From positions 234,608,422 through 234,672,421 of the forward strand of contig NC_081406.1 of the NCBI RefSeq assembly GCF_030272615.1: DNA of 64,000 nucleotides, given 5' to 3'. The translations under genes were made by a program, and so were the position numbers. Positions 21,501 to 33,909 of the stretch are shown in pieces. Below the pieces are notes generated by a model that saw nothing but the letters and a program-made list of their open reading frames with translations, had not been told where the DNA came from and made no database searches. How positions within the stretch are numbered: position 1 is the first letter of the stretch; each line of letters begins with the position of its first letter. The stretch comes from Cryptomeria japonica (Eukaryota > Streptophyta > Pinopsida > Cupressales > Cupressaceae).

Positions 21501-22600
21501 TTGAACTCTGCTGAGAGTTGGATATGGCATAAGAGGTTGTGTCATGTGAATTTTGATTGCATTGTGAATATCAGTTCTACTAAGGTAGTTAGAAATATAC
21601 CTAAGATTGTAAAGCCCTATAATCTGGTATGTAAAGAATGTCAAATGGGAAAGAAAATTAGAACTAGAATAAAAAAATTTCAGGGTGATAGATATTTCAT
21701 ACTAATCATTGATGATTATTCAAGAATGATGTGGGTTAATTTTGTAAGGGAGAAGTCTGAAGCATTTGAAAAGTTTAAAATATTTAAATCCAAAGTTGAG
21801 ACAGAGAAATGATTGAAGATTAAATACTTAAGGTCAAATCAAGGTGGAGAATTCACATCCGGTGAATTTAATAGCTATTGTGAGAAGAATGGGATAAGGA
21901 GACAATTGTTTGTACCCTAGACACCTCAGTATAATGGAGTCGTGGAAAGGAAGAACAAAACTATCTTGGATACATCTAGAACTATGATATTGGAAGCTAA
22001 TCTGCCTCATGTCTACTAGAGAGAAGTTGTAAGCACGGTGGTATACACATTCAATAGAATTCATATCAAAGGAGACACTGGTAAGACACCTTATGAGATA
22101 TGATTTGGTTATACATCGACAGTTAAGTATTTCAGAATATTTGGTAGTAAATGCTATATCGAAAGAGATGATTCCATTGGAAAGTTTGATCCTAGATGTG
22201 ATGAAGGAATATTTCTTGGTTACTCTAATGAAAGAAAAGCATATAGATGTTACAACAAAAGATTGCAAAGAATTATGGAGAGCACAAATGTCAAGGTGGG
22301 TGAGTATAACAGAAGTCAAATCTAAATTTATGAGAGAGAACCGATAGTGGAAATGATCATAACTAAACTGGTAGCACCTACACCAGAACCAAATGTTGAG
22401 CCAGTTACTTCGGTAGTATCAAAAAATTCAATAGTAACTAAAGATCAAGATAGAGGAATATAAAATCAGAAGACTCCTAGGTATGTAAGGTTGAATGATT
22501 TAGAAGATTAGATCATTGGAGACAAAAAAAAAAGGAGTGATGAGAAGAAGGTTAGTAGTTGATGAGGTATGTTTAATTTCTTAAGTTAAAGCAACATCAG
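21501..22600 (+). pseudogene. Copia integrase of element D
   Basis: The zinc site WHKRLCHVNFD and VCKECQMGK is intact. About twenty residues present in A before the GDRYF block are missing here. Core blocks IIDDYS, RSNQGGEF and GVVERKNKT are visible, the middle one with Asn for Asp. Stops occur at 21810, 21918, 22017 and 22102. The C-terminal FGSKCYI and IFLGYS blocks are clear, then a stop-ridden linker. Confidence 0.8.
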
Positions 22601-23568
22601 TAATTGAAGCTTGTAAAGATGAATGTTGGATGAAAGATATGGAAGAAGAATTAGATCTGATAGAAAAGAATAACACATGGACTTTAGTTCCTTGGCCTAA
22701 AAATAAGAATGTTATTGGAACTAAATTGCTTTTTAGGAATAAATTGAATGAAGATGGACAAGTTGTGAGGAATAAAGCTATATTGGTTTGTAAAGGATAT
22801 TCTCAGAAGGAAGGAATTGATTATGATGAAACCTTTGCGCTGGTAGCTAGGATTGAAGCTGTGAGATTATTTCTTGCTTATGCTGCACATAAGAACTACA
22901 AGGTTTATCATATGGATGTTAAGTGTGAATTTCTAAATGGAGATCTTGAAGAGGAAGTTTATATTGAGCAACTTCATGGATTTTCACTTTCTAATGACAA
23001 AAAAATAGTTTGCAGGTTAAAGAAATCTTTATATGGATTGAAACAAGCCCCTAGAGATTGGTATGCAAGAATAGATACATATAATGTTGACAGTAATTTA
23101 TATTATAAGATCACTGATGATGACATATTGATTATTGAAGTCTTCATTGGTGATATTATTTTTTGAGGTGAAGATAAGTTGTGTATGGAATTCTCTAACA
23201 ATATGAAGAATGAATTTGAGATGTCTATGATTGGGGAGATGAAATTTTTCTTAGGTTTGAAGATTACTCAGACTAATAAAGGCATTTTCATCTGTCAAAC
23301 TTAGTATACTGGGGAGTTGTTGAAGAAATTTGGTATGGAAAATTATAAACTGGTTGGTACTCCTATGGTTACAAGTGAGAAATTGTCAAAGAAAGATGCA
23401 TCTGCATCGGTAAATCCTACAAAGTACAAGTCTATTATTGGAGGTTTTTTATATCAAACTCTGGCTAGACTAGATATAATGAATGCAGTTTGTATTGTAT
23501 CATGGTATCAGAGTGATCCTAGAGAAAATCATGAGAGTGCGGTGAAAAGGATTTATAGGTACTTGTAG
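22601..23568 (+). pseudogene. reverse transcriptase of element D
   Basis: Fingers and palm are readable at 22630-23166: [62 protein letters not shown]. The catalytic YVDD position reads FIGD, losing one of the two Asp residues. TGA follows at 23164-23166. The thumb and connection continue after a stop at 23302 (KKFGMENYKLVGTPM, SIIGGFLYQT). Confidence 0.85.
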
Positions 23569-24096
23569 GAATCAACTGAATATCATTTGTGGTATCCTAA
23601 AAATGATGACTTTACATTATATGCATATGCAGATCAAAATTGGGCTAGAGATGTTGATGACCGGAAGGGCACATCCGGTGGAGCATTCTTTCTTGGAAAG
23701 AAACTTGTTTCATGGATCAGCAAAAATAAGTCATGTACCTCTTTATCTACTGTCAAAGCTGAGTATGTTGTTTCTGCTACTAATTGTACACAATTTCTAT
23801 GGATGAAGCAAATGTTAAAGGATATAAAGGTGGATTGTAATGAACCGATAGTTATTCACTATGATAACTCTACTGCTATTGATATATTAGAGAATCTGGT
23901 ATTTCATTCTAAGACAAAGCACATATCTATCAAGTATAACTTTTTGAAGGAGAAGGTGGACGCAAATGAAGTCAGACTGGTTTATGTGAACACTAAAGAG
24001 AAGATTGCAAACATCTTCACTAAATGTTTGCCTAAAGATTCATTTGAGTACTTCAGAGAGAGATTGGGGGTTTCTGCCCCTCCGATAGAGACCTGA
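23569..24096 (+). pseudogene. RNase H of element D
   Basis: A 169-codon open stretch from 23587 with DQNWARDVDDRKGTSGGAFF, the central KAEYV block (Glu retained) and HYDNSTAI, then TKHISIKYNFLKEKV and the Copia end FTKCLPKDSFEYFRERLGV. It is the best preserved coding part of D, in frame to TGA at 24094-24096. Confidence 0.85.
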
Positions 24097-24176
24097 GTGA
24101 TGCTGATTGGCATCAATCTAGTATGAATTATCAGAGCTATTACTCATTCTGGATTGATGTGGTGGTGCTACTATTC

Positions 24177-24451
24177 AGGGGGAGTAGTCAGATGTAAGAA
24201 TCAGTGGATTTATTTTTTTTCTTTGATATTTATGTGAGATCTTTGGCATTGATGTCAAAGGAGGATAGTTATTCTTGTGAAAAATATAAGGGAGAGATAT
24301 ATTCATTAGGGTATTTTGGTCCTGAGCTTTATTGCTATATCATTTTATGGGAGACTGTTGGTTGTCTTCCATAGGAGGAGAATTGTTTGGCTTTTCTTAA
24401 CACTTGGATTTTTTTCACATGTAGTGTTTCCATCAATGCCAAAGGGGGAGA
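24177..24451 (+). other. polypurine tracts before D 3' LTR
   Basis: AGGGGGAG at 24177-24184, AAAGGAGGA at 24257-24265 and AAAGGGGGAGA at 24441-24451. The last touches the LTR; its upstream sequence matches that of B over about thirty bases. Confidence 0.75.
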
Positions 24452-24452
24452 T

Positions 24453-25720
24453 TGTTGGCAATTCAGAGGAATTGATTATGTGTTGCATTCATGTTTTGTC
24501 ATTGATGGAAACACCAATTGTTTTGGTTGTTTACCAATTTCCGGTTGGTTATGGTAGAGTGGTTGGATTATGATATTGATTCAGTATGCTCTGGTATGAT
24601 TTGTTTTGTGGAATTGATTTGGATTTTCCATTCATGCTATTCAGATGCATATCATGATTAGTTAGTTCAGGATTTGATGACTCAGATACTATCATTTGTT
24701 CTAGTAATCCTTTTGGTCACTGGTAAGTGTTCTACTGGCATAGCTTTGTTGAAGATCTTTTGATGCACATGATAGGTTGTGTTGGTGCGGCTTCTAGATG
24801 GCTTTTGGGATATTGTTTGTTATCTTGTTCATGTTCCTATTGATCGGTGGTGTTGTATTTGGTTTAAGGAAACCTATTTTGGGTCTGATGCTATCTAGGT
24901 TATGGACCAGTTTGTGTAACGTGTTGGTGGATGCTTCCAATGCATTACCAGTTGGATTTATTGATTGGATTATCTTGTTTTTGTCTTAGGATGACTTGGT
25001 TGATCATTGGATTGTGGGTATATGTTATGAACTTATTGTATTATCTTTTAGGTACCTGACCTAATTGTTTAGGTCACAGGTTGGTATATATATGATGTAA
25101 GATATTTTTTTAGATCATGGGATTATGGTTATGGGATGGTTATGTGATTACGTGTGTGCGAATAATATTGTAATAATATGCAAGAATTCTGGTCAATCAA
25201 AGGTGATCTAATTGGGTTGGTAAGAGAGGTTTAATACCTCTGGTACTGAGCTTAATCGGAACTGTACTCAGATATAGGAGATGTTATCTTTGCATTTCAT
25301 TCTTCTTTTTAGATTGTAGTCTGGATTTATTTTGTTGTCAGTGAGGCTCCTTTTGTGATGAGAAGTGTGCTCTAGGTTGTTGGCCTTCCTGTATGTGCAA
25401 CCCCCTCATTTTGTAATCACATACTTACTGCATAACTATTATCTGACTATGGGTAGGCTTCCTACCATGGTTTTTCCCTTTACTGGGTTTTCCACTTACA
25501 AATCTTGGTGTCATGTATTCTGGATGGATGGTAATTGTTCTGTGATTTATTTTTATGCTTAATTTCTATATTAGTTGTTCTAGTATTTGGTTGATGCATT
25601 CTGGTATTGAGTTTATGTGTTCCGGTAATAAGGATTTGAATGCTTAAAGTTCTATAATCTATTGAAAACTGATTCAATCCTCCCTCTCAATTGTCCTTTA
25701 TTTATCTAAGCTATCTAACA
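24453..25720 (+). repeat. 3' LTR of element D
   Basis: TGTTGGCAATTCAG to CTATCTAACA. Clearly diverged from the 5' LTR by many substitutions, which makes D older than B by that measure. TATATATAT at 25085-25093. Confidence 0.85.
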
Positions 25721-27144
25721 TACCAATGTGACAGTAAATATGTCACATTAGATCCTTTAGTCAACCATCATGGGCCCCATTTTGGTATAACTCACATAGT
25801 CTGATAGAATGATAAAGGGCTATCGTTGAAACTCCATCTCACACCAAAACAAGGCATTGTCATTGAGATAAAAACACCATCACACCAAAAATGGTCATTT
25901 TGGTGTAGTTCCAAAGGACAGCCACAAAAAAGAAAGGGTCTTGCCGAAAGAAAACCTCACACCGAAATCAAGATACATCGGCCAGACAAAAAGAAACCTT
26001 ATACCAAAAACAAGGCATATCGCTCTAACACAAAATTGATCATGCCAAAGTCAAAAGTCATGTCAAAAGGGAAGCTTTATCAACAAGACGCACCAAAGGT
26101 CACACGAAAACAAAGATATTTTGTTATAGCAAGAAGTGTCAATAGGAAGCGGGTTCGGTCTTGCTGAAAGGCAAGGTCTTACCAAAAAGGCTTTCACTTC
26201 GCACCTCTATGGCCCCACACAAACAACTCAAGACCAAAGAATACCAATGAGTGATTGCCATGCCAAACAAGATCCCACATGAACACTTCATATGAAGAGA
26301 CCTATAAATTCAAGCTAGTTGGACGTTTGTAGACTCCTCGAAAAAAGTGGGCCTAACAATCAAGGGTAGCAAATCGACCAAAAATTATAAGTGAGAACAA
26401 AAGTGATGCACTTCCACTTTTCTAGTTGGGCACGATAGGCTAATAAGAGACTTGACTAGGCCCCACATGAATAAATCACAACTTGGATGGACCAATCAAC
26501 AATTGCCAAATGAGTATTAATGGAAGCAAGGGAGAGGTGGGCCTGACATTCCAAGGATACTCACATGCTAAATGGAGACCAATTTTCTTCAATTGGATGA
26601 TATGGATTAGCAAGCAATTATGTGACTAGATGATCCTACAAAAAGAAGCTAACCTCACAGTTTTGCAAGAAGGCATGTCGACCAAATAGAAACCCGAAAA
26701 CAAGGATGTCGCCAAGGCATGACAACCACTACACTATAAATGAACTCTATTGGTATAACATAAAAGGGTCTTCATAGCCCAAAAATGATCACAATGATAG
26801 ACAAAGTGACACTAAAATGCAGAGATGTCATTGAGACAGAAGGAGGGTCTTGGCGAAAAGTGTCAGACACATTAATTTTCACTATTTTTAATTTGAAACG
26901 AGAATATATTAGACCCAATGGATTGAGCAAGTTATGAGACCAAATCGAAACTATGATGCCACACCATTTTCACCTTTGCAACACATGAAATCATTTCTTT
27001 TGTCCCTACCAATTCCTTTGCAACATGCAACTTTTGTGTATCATAACACAACATGTTATGCATAACTGCATAACTTGCATGTTATGCGCTTCACCTATCT
27101 ACAAATGTTCTCTTGTTGACATCAATGACAATCTAATTCCAACA
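25721..27144 (-). repeat. 3' LTR of element E, last part
   Basis: Ends (its minus-strand start) at CCAACA 27144, next to the PPT. 25810-26230 is packed with ACCAAA/CCGAAA motifs that also give a spurious 113-codon frame. No gene. Confidence 0.7.
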
Positions 27145-27410
27145 ATCTCCCCCTTTGGCATTGATGTCAACCATGTTGAAAATCTTCTCCCCCTTTGACA
27201 ACAATGGAAAAGGGCCTAACCGAGACATATTCTTCTCCCATATTGAGAAACAAAAATATTGATATCCTGCTCCAAATATGCATTCTCCCCATTTGATTGT
27301 CACTGCATGCATAAATTTGGACTGTCTGGACCACCTAAAAGTTAGATGAACCATTATTACAATATAAAAAGCAGTGCTACTACTTAAAAAAAATCCAAAT
27401 CTCCCCCTAA
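27145..27410 (-). other. polypurine tracts of element E
   Basis: CTCCCC-type tracts (purine on minus) near 27146, 27186, 27285 and 27401. The first is adjacent to the LTR. Confidence 0.7.
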
Positions 27411-27484
27411 GAATGGGCATGTGGTTCAAGGATAAAATGATGGAACACTAGGCTCCCTCTAAACCAATGACTCTCATTAACTTC

Positions 27485-28006
27485 TTAACTTCTACAAGAA
27501 GGAGGAAAAACCCCTAATTTCATCCTGAGATATCCATATGTATCCTTAGGTAGGGTCTTGGTGAAAATGTATGTCACTTGTTCACCTATAGAAACATATT
27601 GTAGGTTGACCTCCTTATTAGCTACCTTCTTTCTTACAAAATTATATTTAATTGTTATGTGTTTTGTCCTTGAGTGCATGACTAGATTCTTTGATATGTT
27701 GATTGCACTTAATTTATCACACATAATGGAGATAGGATGACCACATTCTATCTGAATGTCTTTGAGTGTCTTCTTCATCCATAGGACTTGAGAGCACCAT
27801 GTGGCAGCTGCAATGTATTAAGACTCTACTATAGACAAGGACATTGACTCTTTCTTTTTGCTATGCCAAGATACTATTCTATCACCTAAGAAGAAGGCTC
27901 CTCCATTGGTACTCTTCCTATCATCTGTGCATCCTGCCCAATCAGCTTTAATGTAATCATGTAGAGTGAAGTCACCCCTTTTTGGATACCATAAACCATA
28001 CTCCAA
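27485..28006 (-). pseudogene. RNase H of element E
   Basis: Minus-strand blocks KADWAGCTDDRKSTNGGAFF (28006-27818), then TKHITIKYNF and the terminal FTKTLPKDTYGYLRMKLGV (27778-27485). A stop near 27820 separates the two parts. It matches the order in D. Confidence 0.85.
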
Positions 28007-28880
28007 TGTTCCCTATAGGTATTTAAATATTCTTCTCATCACATAATTTACATGTGATTGCTTTGGGGCTTCTTGGAATATTGCCACCATACATACTTCT
28101 TGCACTATGTCTAGCCTTGAGGTAGTTAGGTACAAAAGGATTCCAATCATGGATCTTTATGAGGTTTGATCTACACTTGTTGATTCATCATCCTTGCCAA
28201 ATTTGTAACCTGTAATTAGTTTGAGAGATAAATATACCCTTATTTAATTGAGAAATCTATAAACCAAGAAAATATGACAACTCTCCAATCATGGTCATCT
28301 CAAACTCAGATTGCATTATATCAACAAACTCCTTGCATAAGGTATCCTTATTGCCTCCAAGGATGATATCGTCTACATACACCAATACAATGATCATATA
28401 ATTACCATCTACCTTGATATATAAATTACTATCAGCATTTCCATTTTTGAATTCTTCTTGATTAAGATACTTATCCAATCTTGAATACCATGCCCTAGGT
28501 GCATGTTTCAAGCCATATAGTGCCTTTTTCAATCTACATACAACATTCTCATCATGAAGTTGAAAACCTCTAGGTTGCTCAATGTAGACCTCTTCTTTAA
28601 GATTTCCATTGAAGAATGTTGATCTGACATCCATTAGATATACTTTGTATCCTTTATAGGCTAAGAATGCCATGAACATGCTTATAGCTCCCAACCTTGC
28701 CACTAGTGAAAATGTCTCCTCAAAGTCTATCCCTTCCACTTGAGCATATCCCTTGCATATTAATCTGGCCTTATTTCTTATCACCTTGCCTTCTTCATTC
28801 ATCTTGTTCCTGTAGACCCATTTAGTCCCAATTACATTTTTATCAACTAGCCTTGGAACTAATTCCCAAGTTTTTTTCTT
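28007..28880 (-). pseudogene. reverse transcriptase of element E, YVDD intact
   Basis: The clearest part is 28802-28257: ARLICKGYAQVEGIDFEETF, MDVRSTFFNGNL, LKKALYGLKHAPRAWY and the intact catalytic VYVDDIILGG. A stop after FLGL (28257) is followed by readable thumb sequence to 28007. This is the only copy in the window with an intact YxDD box. Confidence 0.85.
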
Positions 28881-29355
28881 TTCAATCTACTACAAATCTT
28901 CCTCCATGGATTTTATCCACTTCCCTCTTTTTGCCTTCATCATAATTCAGTGGTGCCTTATCAGTCATGGCGCAAAAATTAACCTCCCCATTATCTCTTG
29001 CATGTATCCTTCTTGTTTGAACACCTTCATTCTTCTTACCAATAATATGATCCTCGAGGTGATTCTTTTGCACATATTTGTTTGGTTCTTTGGTTGGGGA
29101 TTCTTCTTCATGTTCACTTTCAGATTGGTCTTCTTCTTCAATGTATGACTCTTCAATTTGAGTTACCGAGTTTTCACTTCCTTTGAGCATATCCTCATCA
29201 ATTATCACATGGGCACTCTCAACCACCTTCTTTAGTCTTTTGTTGAAACACTTGTAGGCCTTGCTATGAGTTGAATACCCCAAGAAAATTCCTTCATCAT
29301 ATCTTGATTAAAAGCTACCAGACTATCTACATCTCTTTTGATAAAACATTTACTA
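28881..29355 (-). pseudogene. integrase C-terminal part of element E, cut by F
   Basis: Minus strand from 29355: CFIKRDVDSL, FSWGI, GYSTHSKAYKCFNKRLKKVVESAHV, then an acidic linker rich in Glu and Ser. The catalytic core and zinc domain are not in the window; the F LTR starts at 29356. Confidence 0.8.
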
Positions 29356-31099
29356 TGTAGTACCCCTACCCTAATCAGATTCTAATCTCGGTTTGACCTT
29401 GGTTAGTTTATCATATTATAGTGTCATAGTCAGGTGTTTTGATTTTAGTGCATATCTATTAATGTGGTTTTCGCACCAATTCATATTCAAGTTTATTAGT
29501 TCTCCTAATTTCGTGTTATTAATCTCAGGCTAACACTTTCATTAAGTATATATATATGTATTCATGTATGACTCTTGGTTGCAGGAGACTTCAGGTATAG
29601 TACTGCATGGGTGTGAGGTTCATCTCTGCCTAGATTTGCAGGTTTGAGTGTACCTCTTTGGTCCTTAGAATTTGGATTACATGGTCATAAAACCCTCGTT
29701 TGACCCTAGTCATGCTCAGGTGAGCATTGTCAGACGTTTGTCAATATTCCTTTGGTTGGGTATGCAGGTCGTCTGTTTGTTTTGCCTTCTTGGATTGCAT
29801 GTTTTGTGTGTGTGGTTAAATTGAGTAATTAATCCTTTTTATTTATTTTTATTAGGTTGTGTTTATGCATTAAAAATTAAGGGACTAAATTAAATAGGTT
29901 CCCTTTATGCGATTAATCGTTATTTAGAATTGCTCAATTCAAATTGGTAGCTAGTTTAAATTAAATGGTAAATTTAAATGGATTGATTTATTTAGTTTTG
30001 CTTTTGGAAAGGAAATATTTAAATTAATTTGAAATAGAATTAATTTAATCTCTTTGCCTTAAAAAAAAATAGAAAGGTTGATTTTAATTATTTAAAGAAA
30101 ATCAATTTTCATTAGAAAAGCAAGTTAATATATATTTGATAAAGTGTGAAAGATTAATTTGGGGATTTTATTTTAAATAAAAATATATATATTTCCCTCA
30201 TAATATTTTTGAAATTTAAATGTTAAGTGTTAATTTGGAAAATTAGAAATTAAATAAGGAAGAAGCATTTTGATTTTTTGAAATTAGAAATAAATTGTGT
30301 AAAAGTATTTTTATTTTAAAAAGGAGATTTTTGGTCAAAAACTTGGCATTTAACCTAGGGTTTGAAAATATTTTTGGGGGAGGATTATTTTTGAAAAATA
30401 TTTTGGGGAAAAATATTTTTGGAGAATGGAATTTTGGAGATTTTTGTAAAAGAAAGGATTTTTGGAGCTTGCAGCTTCGGCTCTCCTTCAATCTTGCCAG
30501 GATTGCTAAACCAGGTAGGTCTCTAGTTTATTTCATTAGCTTCTTTGTTTTAAAGAAATTGTTTTGGTGTTTTTGGTAGAAATCTGGTTGTACAAATTAG
30601 AAATATTATGTTTTTGAGAAATGAAGGAGTTGTAGTTTGAATTTTTGAATCTAAAATCCTCCTTGCTTCCTTTTCAAACCTCCAGATGGCATTTTTGTTT
30701 GTGTAAATTGGTTTAAAACAAAATAGAACAAATTTCGGGGGTTTGGTTGTTCTTGAGGAATTTTTGTTTAATCTCCATTAAAGGTTTCCTGATTAAGTTT
30801 TAAATTGAAATTTAGTTTGGGGTTTGGCAAATTTGTTGTTTAATTTCTGTAGATAAATCTCATTTTGCCAATATGGTGTTGTTTTAGAGAAATTTCCCCT
30901 TTCCTAGATCTAGGTATTCTATAAATGCAAAATGTTAGAGAACCCATGTTGCTGGAAAATTGTTTTTTTTAAGTCTCTGTGAGACTGTGTTTTTTTTGTT
31001 GGGTATGCATTTTTAACAGTAAAATTAAAAAAAATAAAATAAAATAAAAAATTTAAGATTACCAATGTGGCGGGGAATAAACCCCCACCACGCGGGAGG

Positions 31100-31190
31100 T
31101 AGCTCGCTACCAATTGGTAGCAACACTACCAATGGTAGTGCACTACTACCTTTTGGTAGCAGCACTATCGTACGTAGTGTGAGCTACCAA
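31100..31190. repeat. CTACC/GGTAG palindrome cluster, F 5' LTR
   Basis: Includes the perfect 16-base palindrome GCTACCAATTGGTAGC at 31106-31121 and several further CTACC and GGTAG half-sites that can pair. It sits in a short GC-richer island between AT-rich stretches. Confidence 0.7.
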
Positions 31191-31272
31191 GGGGGCACAC
31201 ATGGAGGTCCACGTGGGTACCCCCGCTTATTATTTTTTTGAAATTGTTTTTTTAATATATTTTTTTTATCAA

Positions 31273-31297
31273 ATATATATATATATATATATATATT
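31273..31297. repeat. (TA)n microsatellite
   Basis: Uninterrupted AT alternation. The equivalent position of the 3' LTR has an irregular AT sequence instead. Confidence 0.85.
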
Positions 31298-33289
31298 TAA
31301 TATTTTCAATAAATGTTAATTTTTAAATAAATTTTTAATTATGATTAAATTTGGCATTAATTAATAATTTATGAATAATTTGTTATTAATTAATTGTATA
31401 ATGTTAAATATACATTAATTAATATTCAAATCTTGTTTTATTATTGATGCATATTTTTTTCTAATTAAATACTCGATTTGCTAATTTCGTTATTAATAGT
31501 TAATTTTGGTATTTTTCTATATGTGCGTAAGGAAGTAATTTGTGGATTTGGGAAAAGCTTGCCTATTTTTGGTTCCTTTAAATGTATGTATCCTTAATCG
31601 GAAAAGTGTAATTTGGTTCTGGAAAAGATGAACTTGGAGAAATTATTTTTGAACCAGTATGACAATGATGTTTTATTTGAAGATTAAATATCATATTTAG
31701 ATAGTTAATGTTTATTTAATTATATTCATGTGAACTTGGTTTAAAAAACTCGTAATGATGTATTTATGTTATGTTTTGAGGCAATGAGCCTAGTGAGTTA
31801 GAAAACCAAGATCAACCTATACCTAGATGAGGTAGATAACTACAATCTAACTTAGATCATTTAGAAAACTTGATCAACTTTTAAGTTTAAATAATTATGG
31901 GAAAGGATTGTCTCTACTGGTTATTGCCTATGCAAGTTTAAATTTATGTATTCACTTTTGCTTAAGTAATGGCAAGACTTGATTTGTTTGATTGGACCCT
32001 ATCATATGGTTGATCTGGGGTACCTATTTCTGTCCTCAATCTTGACTTTGACTGTTGTCTTGTGATGGTGTTATAACTGGTCATGTCCTTTATGCAGGTG
32101 TCGAACGATGATTTGTGGTTGACCATAGTTGGTCAGGTCTCTAGTTAGAGTACCGTCAGTCAGTGCACCTCATATGAAGTCGTGTTTGACCAAATGGTTG
32201 TTTCCTCCATTTTTGAGCTTTGTTTCCTTGACCAAGTATATTCCTTGGTTTATGAGTTCGTTTGAGTATAGTCTAGTGTCGTATGGGAAAGTGGCTTTCG
32301 ATTGGGGGCTGCTCCCAAAGTGGCTATTGGGTAACCCATCAAAAGTGTGTCTAAAAAGTGATAACCTAATAGCATATTAGAGAGTTGGTTAATGAATCAC
32401 TAAGTAATATAATTGTGCCTCACGTATGGGATGAGTGCTAACACAGACTCGGCATGCAGGGAGAAGGCCCGAAATGGCAAACCATCATCCTTGTCTTCTC
32501 GAAAGGATGTGTGGGTCCACATGAGGCTTGGATAGGTGGGAGGTCTGGATTAGGTTGCTAGGGTAACCTAGTGGATGGGGTCGGAACCTATGAAGACCTG
32601 CCATGGTAACCATACCAGGTTGTGTGATGACCCTTGTTCCTTATGTTTTCTAGTGTGTGGTTGTATTTTCTTGATAGGAGCACTTTTGTGGAGTCATCGT
32701 GTTGCTTATGCCCTTGTGAGTGCCTGATTTCATGCTAGACCTTGGGATACAATGACCTAGTTTTGCGGATGATCCTGTGGACCTTTGTAGTTGCTTCTAT
32801 TATGTTCAGTTGGATCCTTTCCTATTCAAGGATTATTTATTTATTTATTGAACGATGTGGTCGTTTGTATATTGGTTATGTTTTCCTTGATGACAAGATT
32901 GTAAATAATGTGAACCTTATGTATTCTTAACTTATTTAATGATCAAAGGGGTCTAGCAGTTTAGCCAACCCAGAGATGTAGCCCTTTAGGGGTGAACTCT
33001 GATGCCAATTTGGTGTTATGTGATGATTTTTTTCTTATGTTTCATGTTTAGTGTTAGCATGTACAGGTGGCATTTTGATAGAATGTATAAGTGGAATTAG
33101 ATGAGATTTATCATAAATGCATGTATAAACGGAGTAAATTGGATCATGAAAGAATGTATTTTGTTATTGTTAATGAAAATAAGTATGCATGAAAAGATCT
33201 CATTAGTTATGATGAAATTAAAGTGTGTTTTGGAACTAGATGCATGGCATGTGTTTAATATAAAATTGAATGTAATGAAGGGTTAAAAA

Positions 33290-33630
33290 TTAATTGATGA
33301 ACTTGTCATGTTACCTAAATTGTAATTCTAATGGATGAACTTCATTTTTTTATCTACATTTTAACCTTAATAAATGAACTTCATCATATTAGCTATATTT
33401 TAACTATAATGGATGAACTCATCAGGTTATCTACATTTTAACCTTAATAAATGAACGTCATCATATTAGCTATATTTTAACTAAAATGGATGAACTCATC
33501 AAGTTAACTATATTTTAACCTTAATGGAGGAGTTCATATGTTATCTATGTTTTAACTTCAATGGGTAAATATCCTCATGTTAGACTCATCTTCAACCATA
33601 ATGGATGAACACGTCCTATTATCTATAATG
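33290..33630 (+). repeat. degenerate ~38-bp tandem repeat, F 5' LTR
   Basis: About eight units built on ATGGATGAACTCATCA then TTATCTACATTTTAACCTTA. The same block recurs in the 3' LTR at about 41715-42060, so it predates the insertion. Confidence 0.75.
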
Positions 33631-33909
33631 CTAATTTACTGAACAAATTATATTCTTGTTTAAAGTAATAACATGAAATTAAGTTAACTTGCTTTACTGG
33701 GTCAGATGTCATGAGTTGAGTTAGATGTTAAGTTACATAATCACGTTGGGAAACTCCTTAGGTATTGTTAAGTCTTCCACTGTGTTATCTGAGCTTTTGA
33801 TAACTCATAATATCATAACATTGTGTCTTATTTAAAGAAAAAAATTATTTGCACTCCATTTGTGTGTTTTTAGCTTTATCCCTTCGGGGTTCCCTGGTGG
33901 GGCATTACA

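Larger units (their letters stand above)
18695..25720 (+). mobile_element. Element D: nearly full-length but dead Copia retrotransposon
   Basis: Plus-strand Copia element with LTRs 18695-19961 and 24453-25720, PBS, gag, protease, integrase, RT, RNase H and PPT in the canonical order. It interrupts the E LTR. Flanking pentamers are TAATA and TACCA, only three of five matching, so the duplication is decayed or the edges are slightly off. Many stops and frameshifts; the RT catalytic motif is altered. It is related to A at the protein and leader level. Confidence 0.9.
3439..29355 (-). mobile_element. Element E: truncated Copia LTR retrotransposon hosting A and D
   Basis: Minus-strand Ty1/Copia element. 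Its 3' LTR is in three pieces (3439-3455, 17431-18694, 25721-27144; about 2.7 kb together) because elements A and D inserted into it. Going up in coordinate come purine tracts (CTCCCCC on plus), then RNase H, reverse transcriptase and the integrase C-terminal part, all on the minus strand. The element stops in integrase at 29355, where the F LTR begins; the rest of integrase, protease, gag and the 5' LTR are absent. The LTR tip at 3439 resembles the tip of the H LTR at 54044, including the CACTGAGAG block. The target duplication cannot be checked because the other end is missing. Confidence 0.8.
29356..33909 (+). repeat. 5' LTR of element F
   Basis: About 4554 bases, AT-rich, with a CTACC/GGTAG palindrome cluster at 31100-31190, a (TA)n run at 31273-31297 and a ~38-bp tandem repeat block at 33290-33630. 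A 94-codon frame at 30295-30579 recurs in the other LTR but shows no sign of selection. Confidence 0.85.

Noticed and set aside
25826-26167. 113-codon Lys-rich frame within the E LTR
   Set aside because: It arises from the ACCAAA/CCGAAA motif array inside an LTR and has no partner in other copies.
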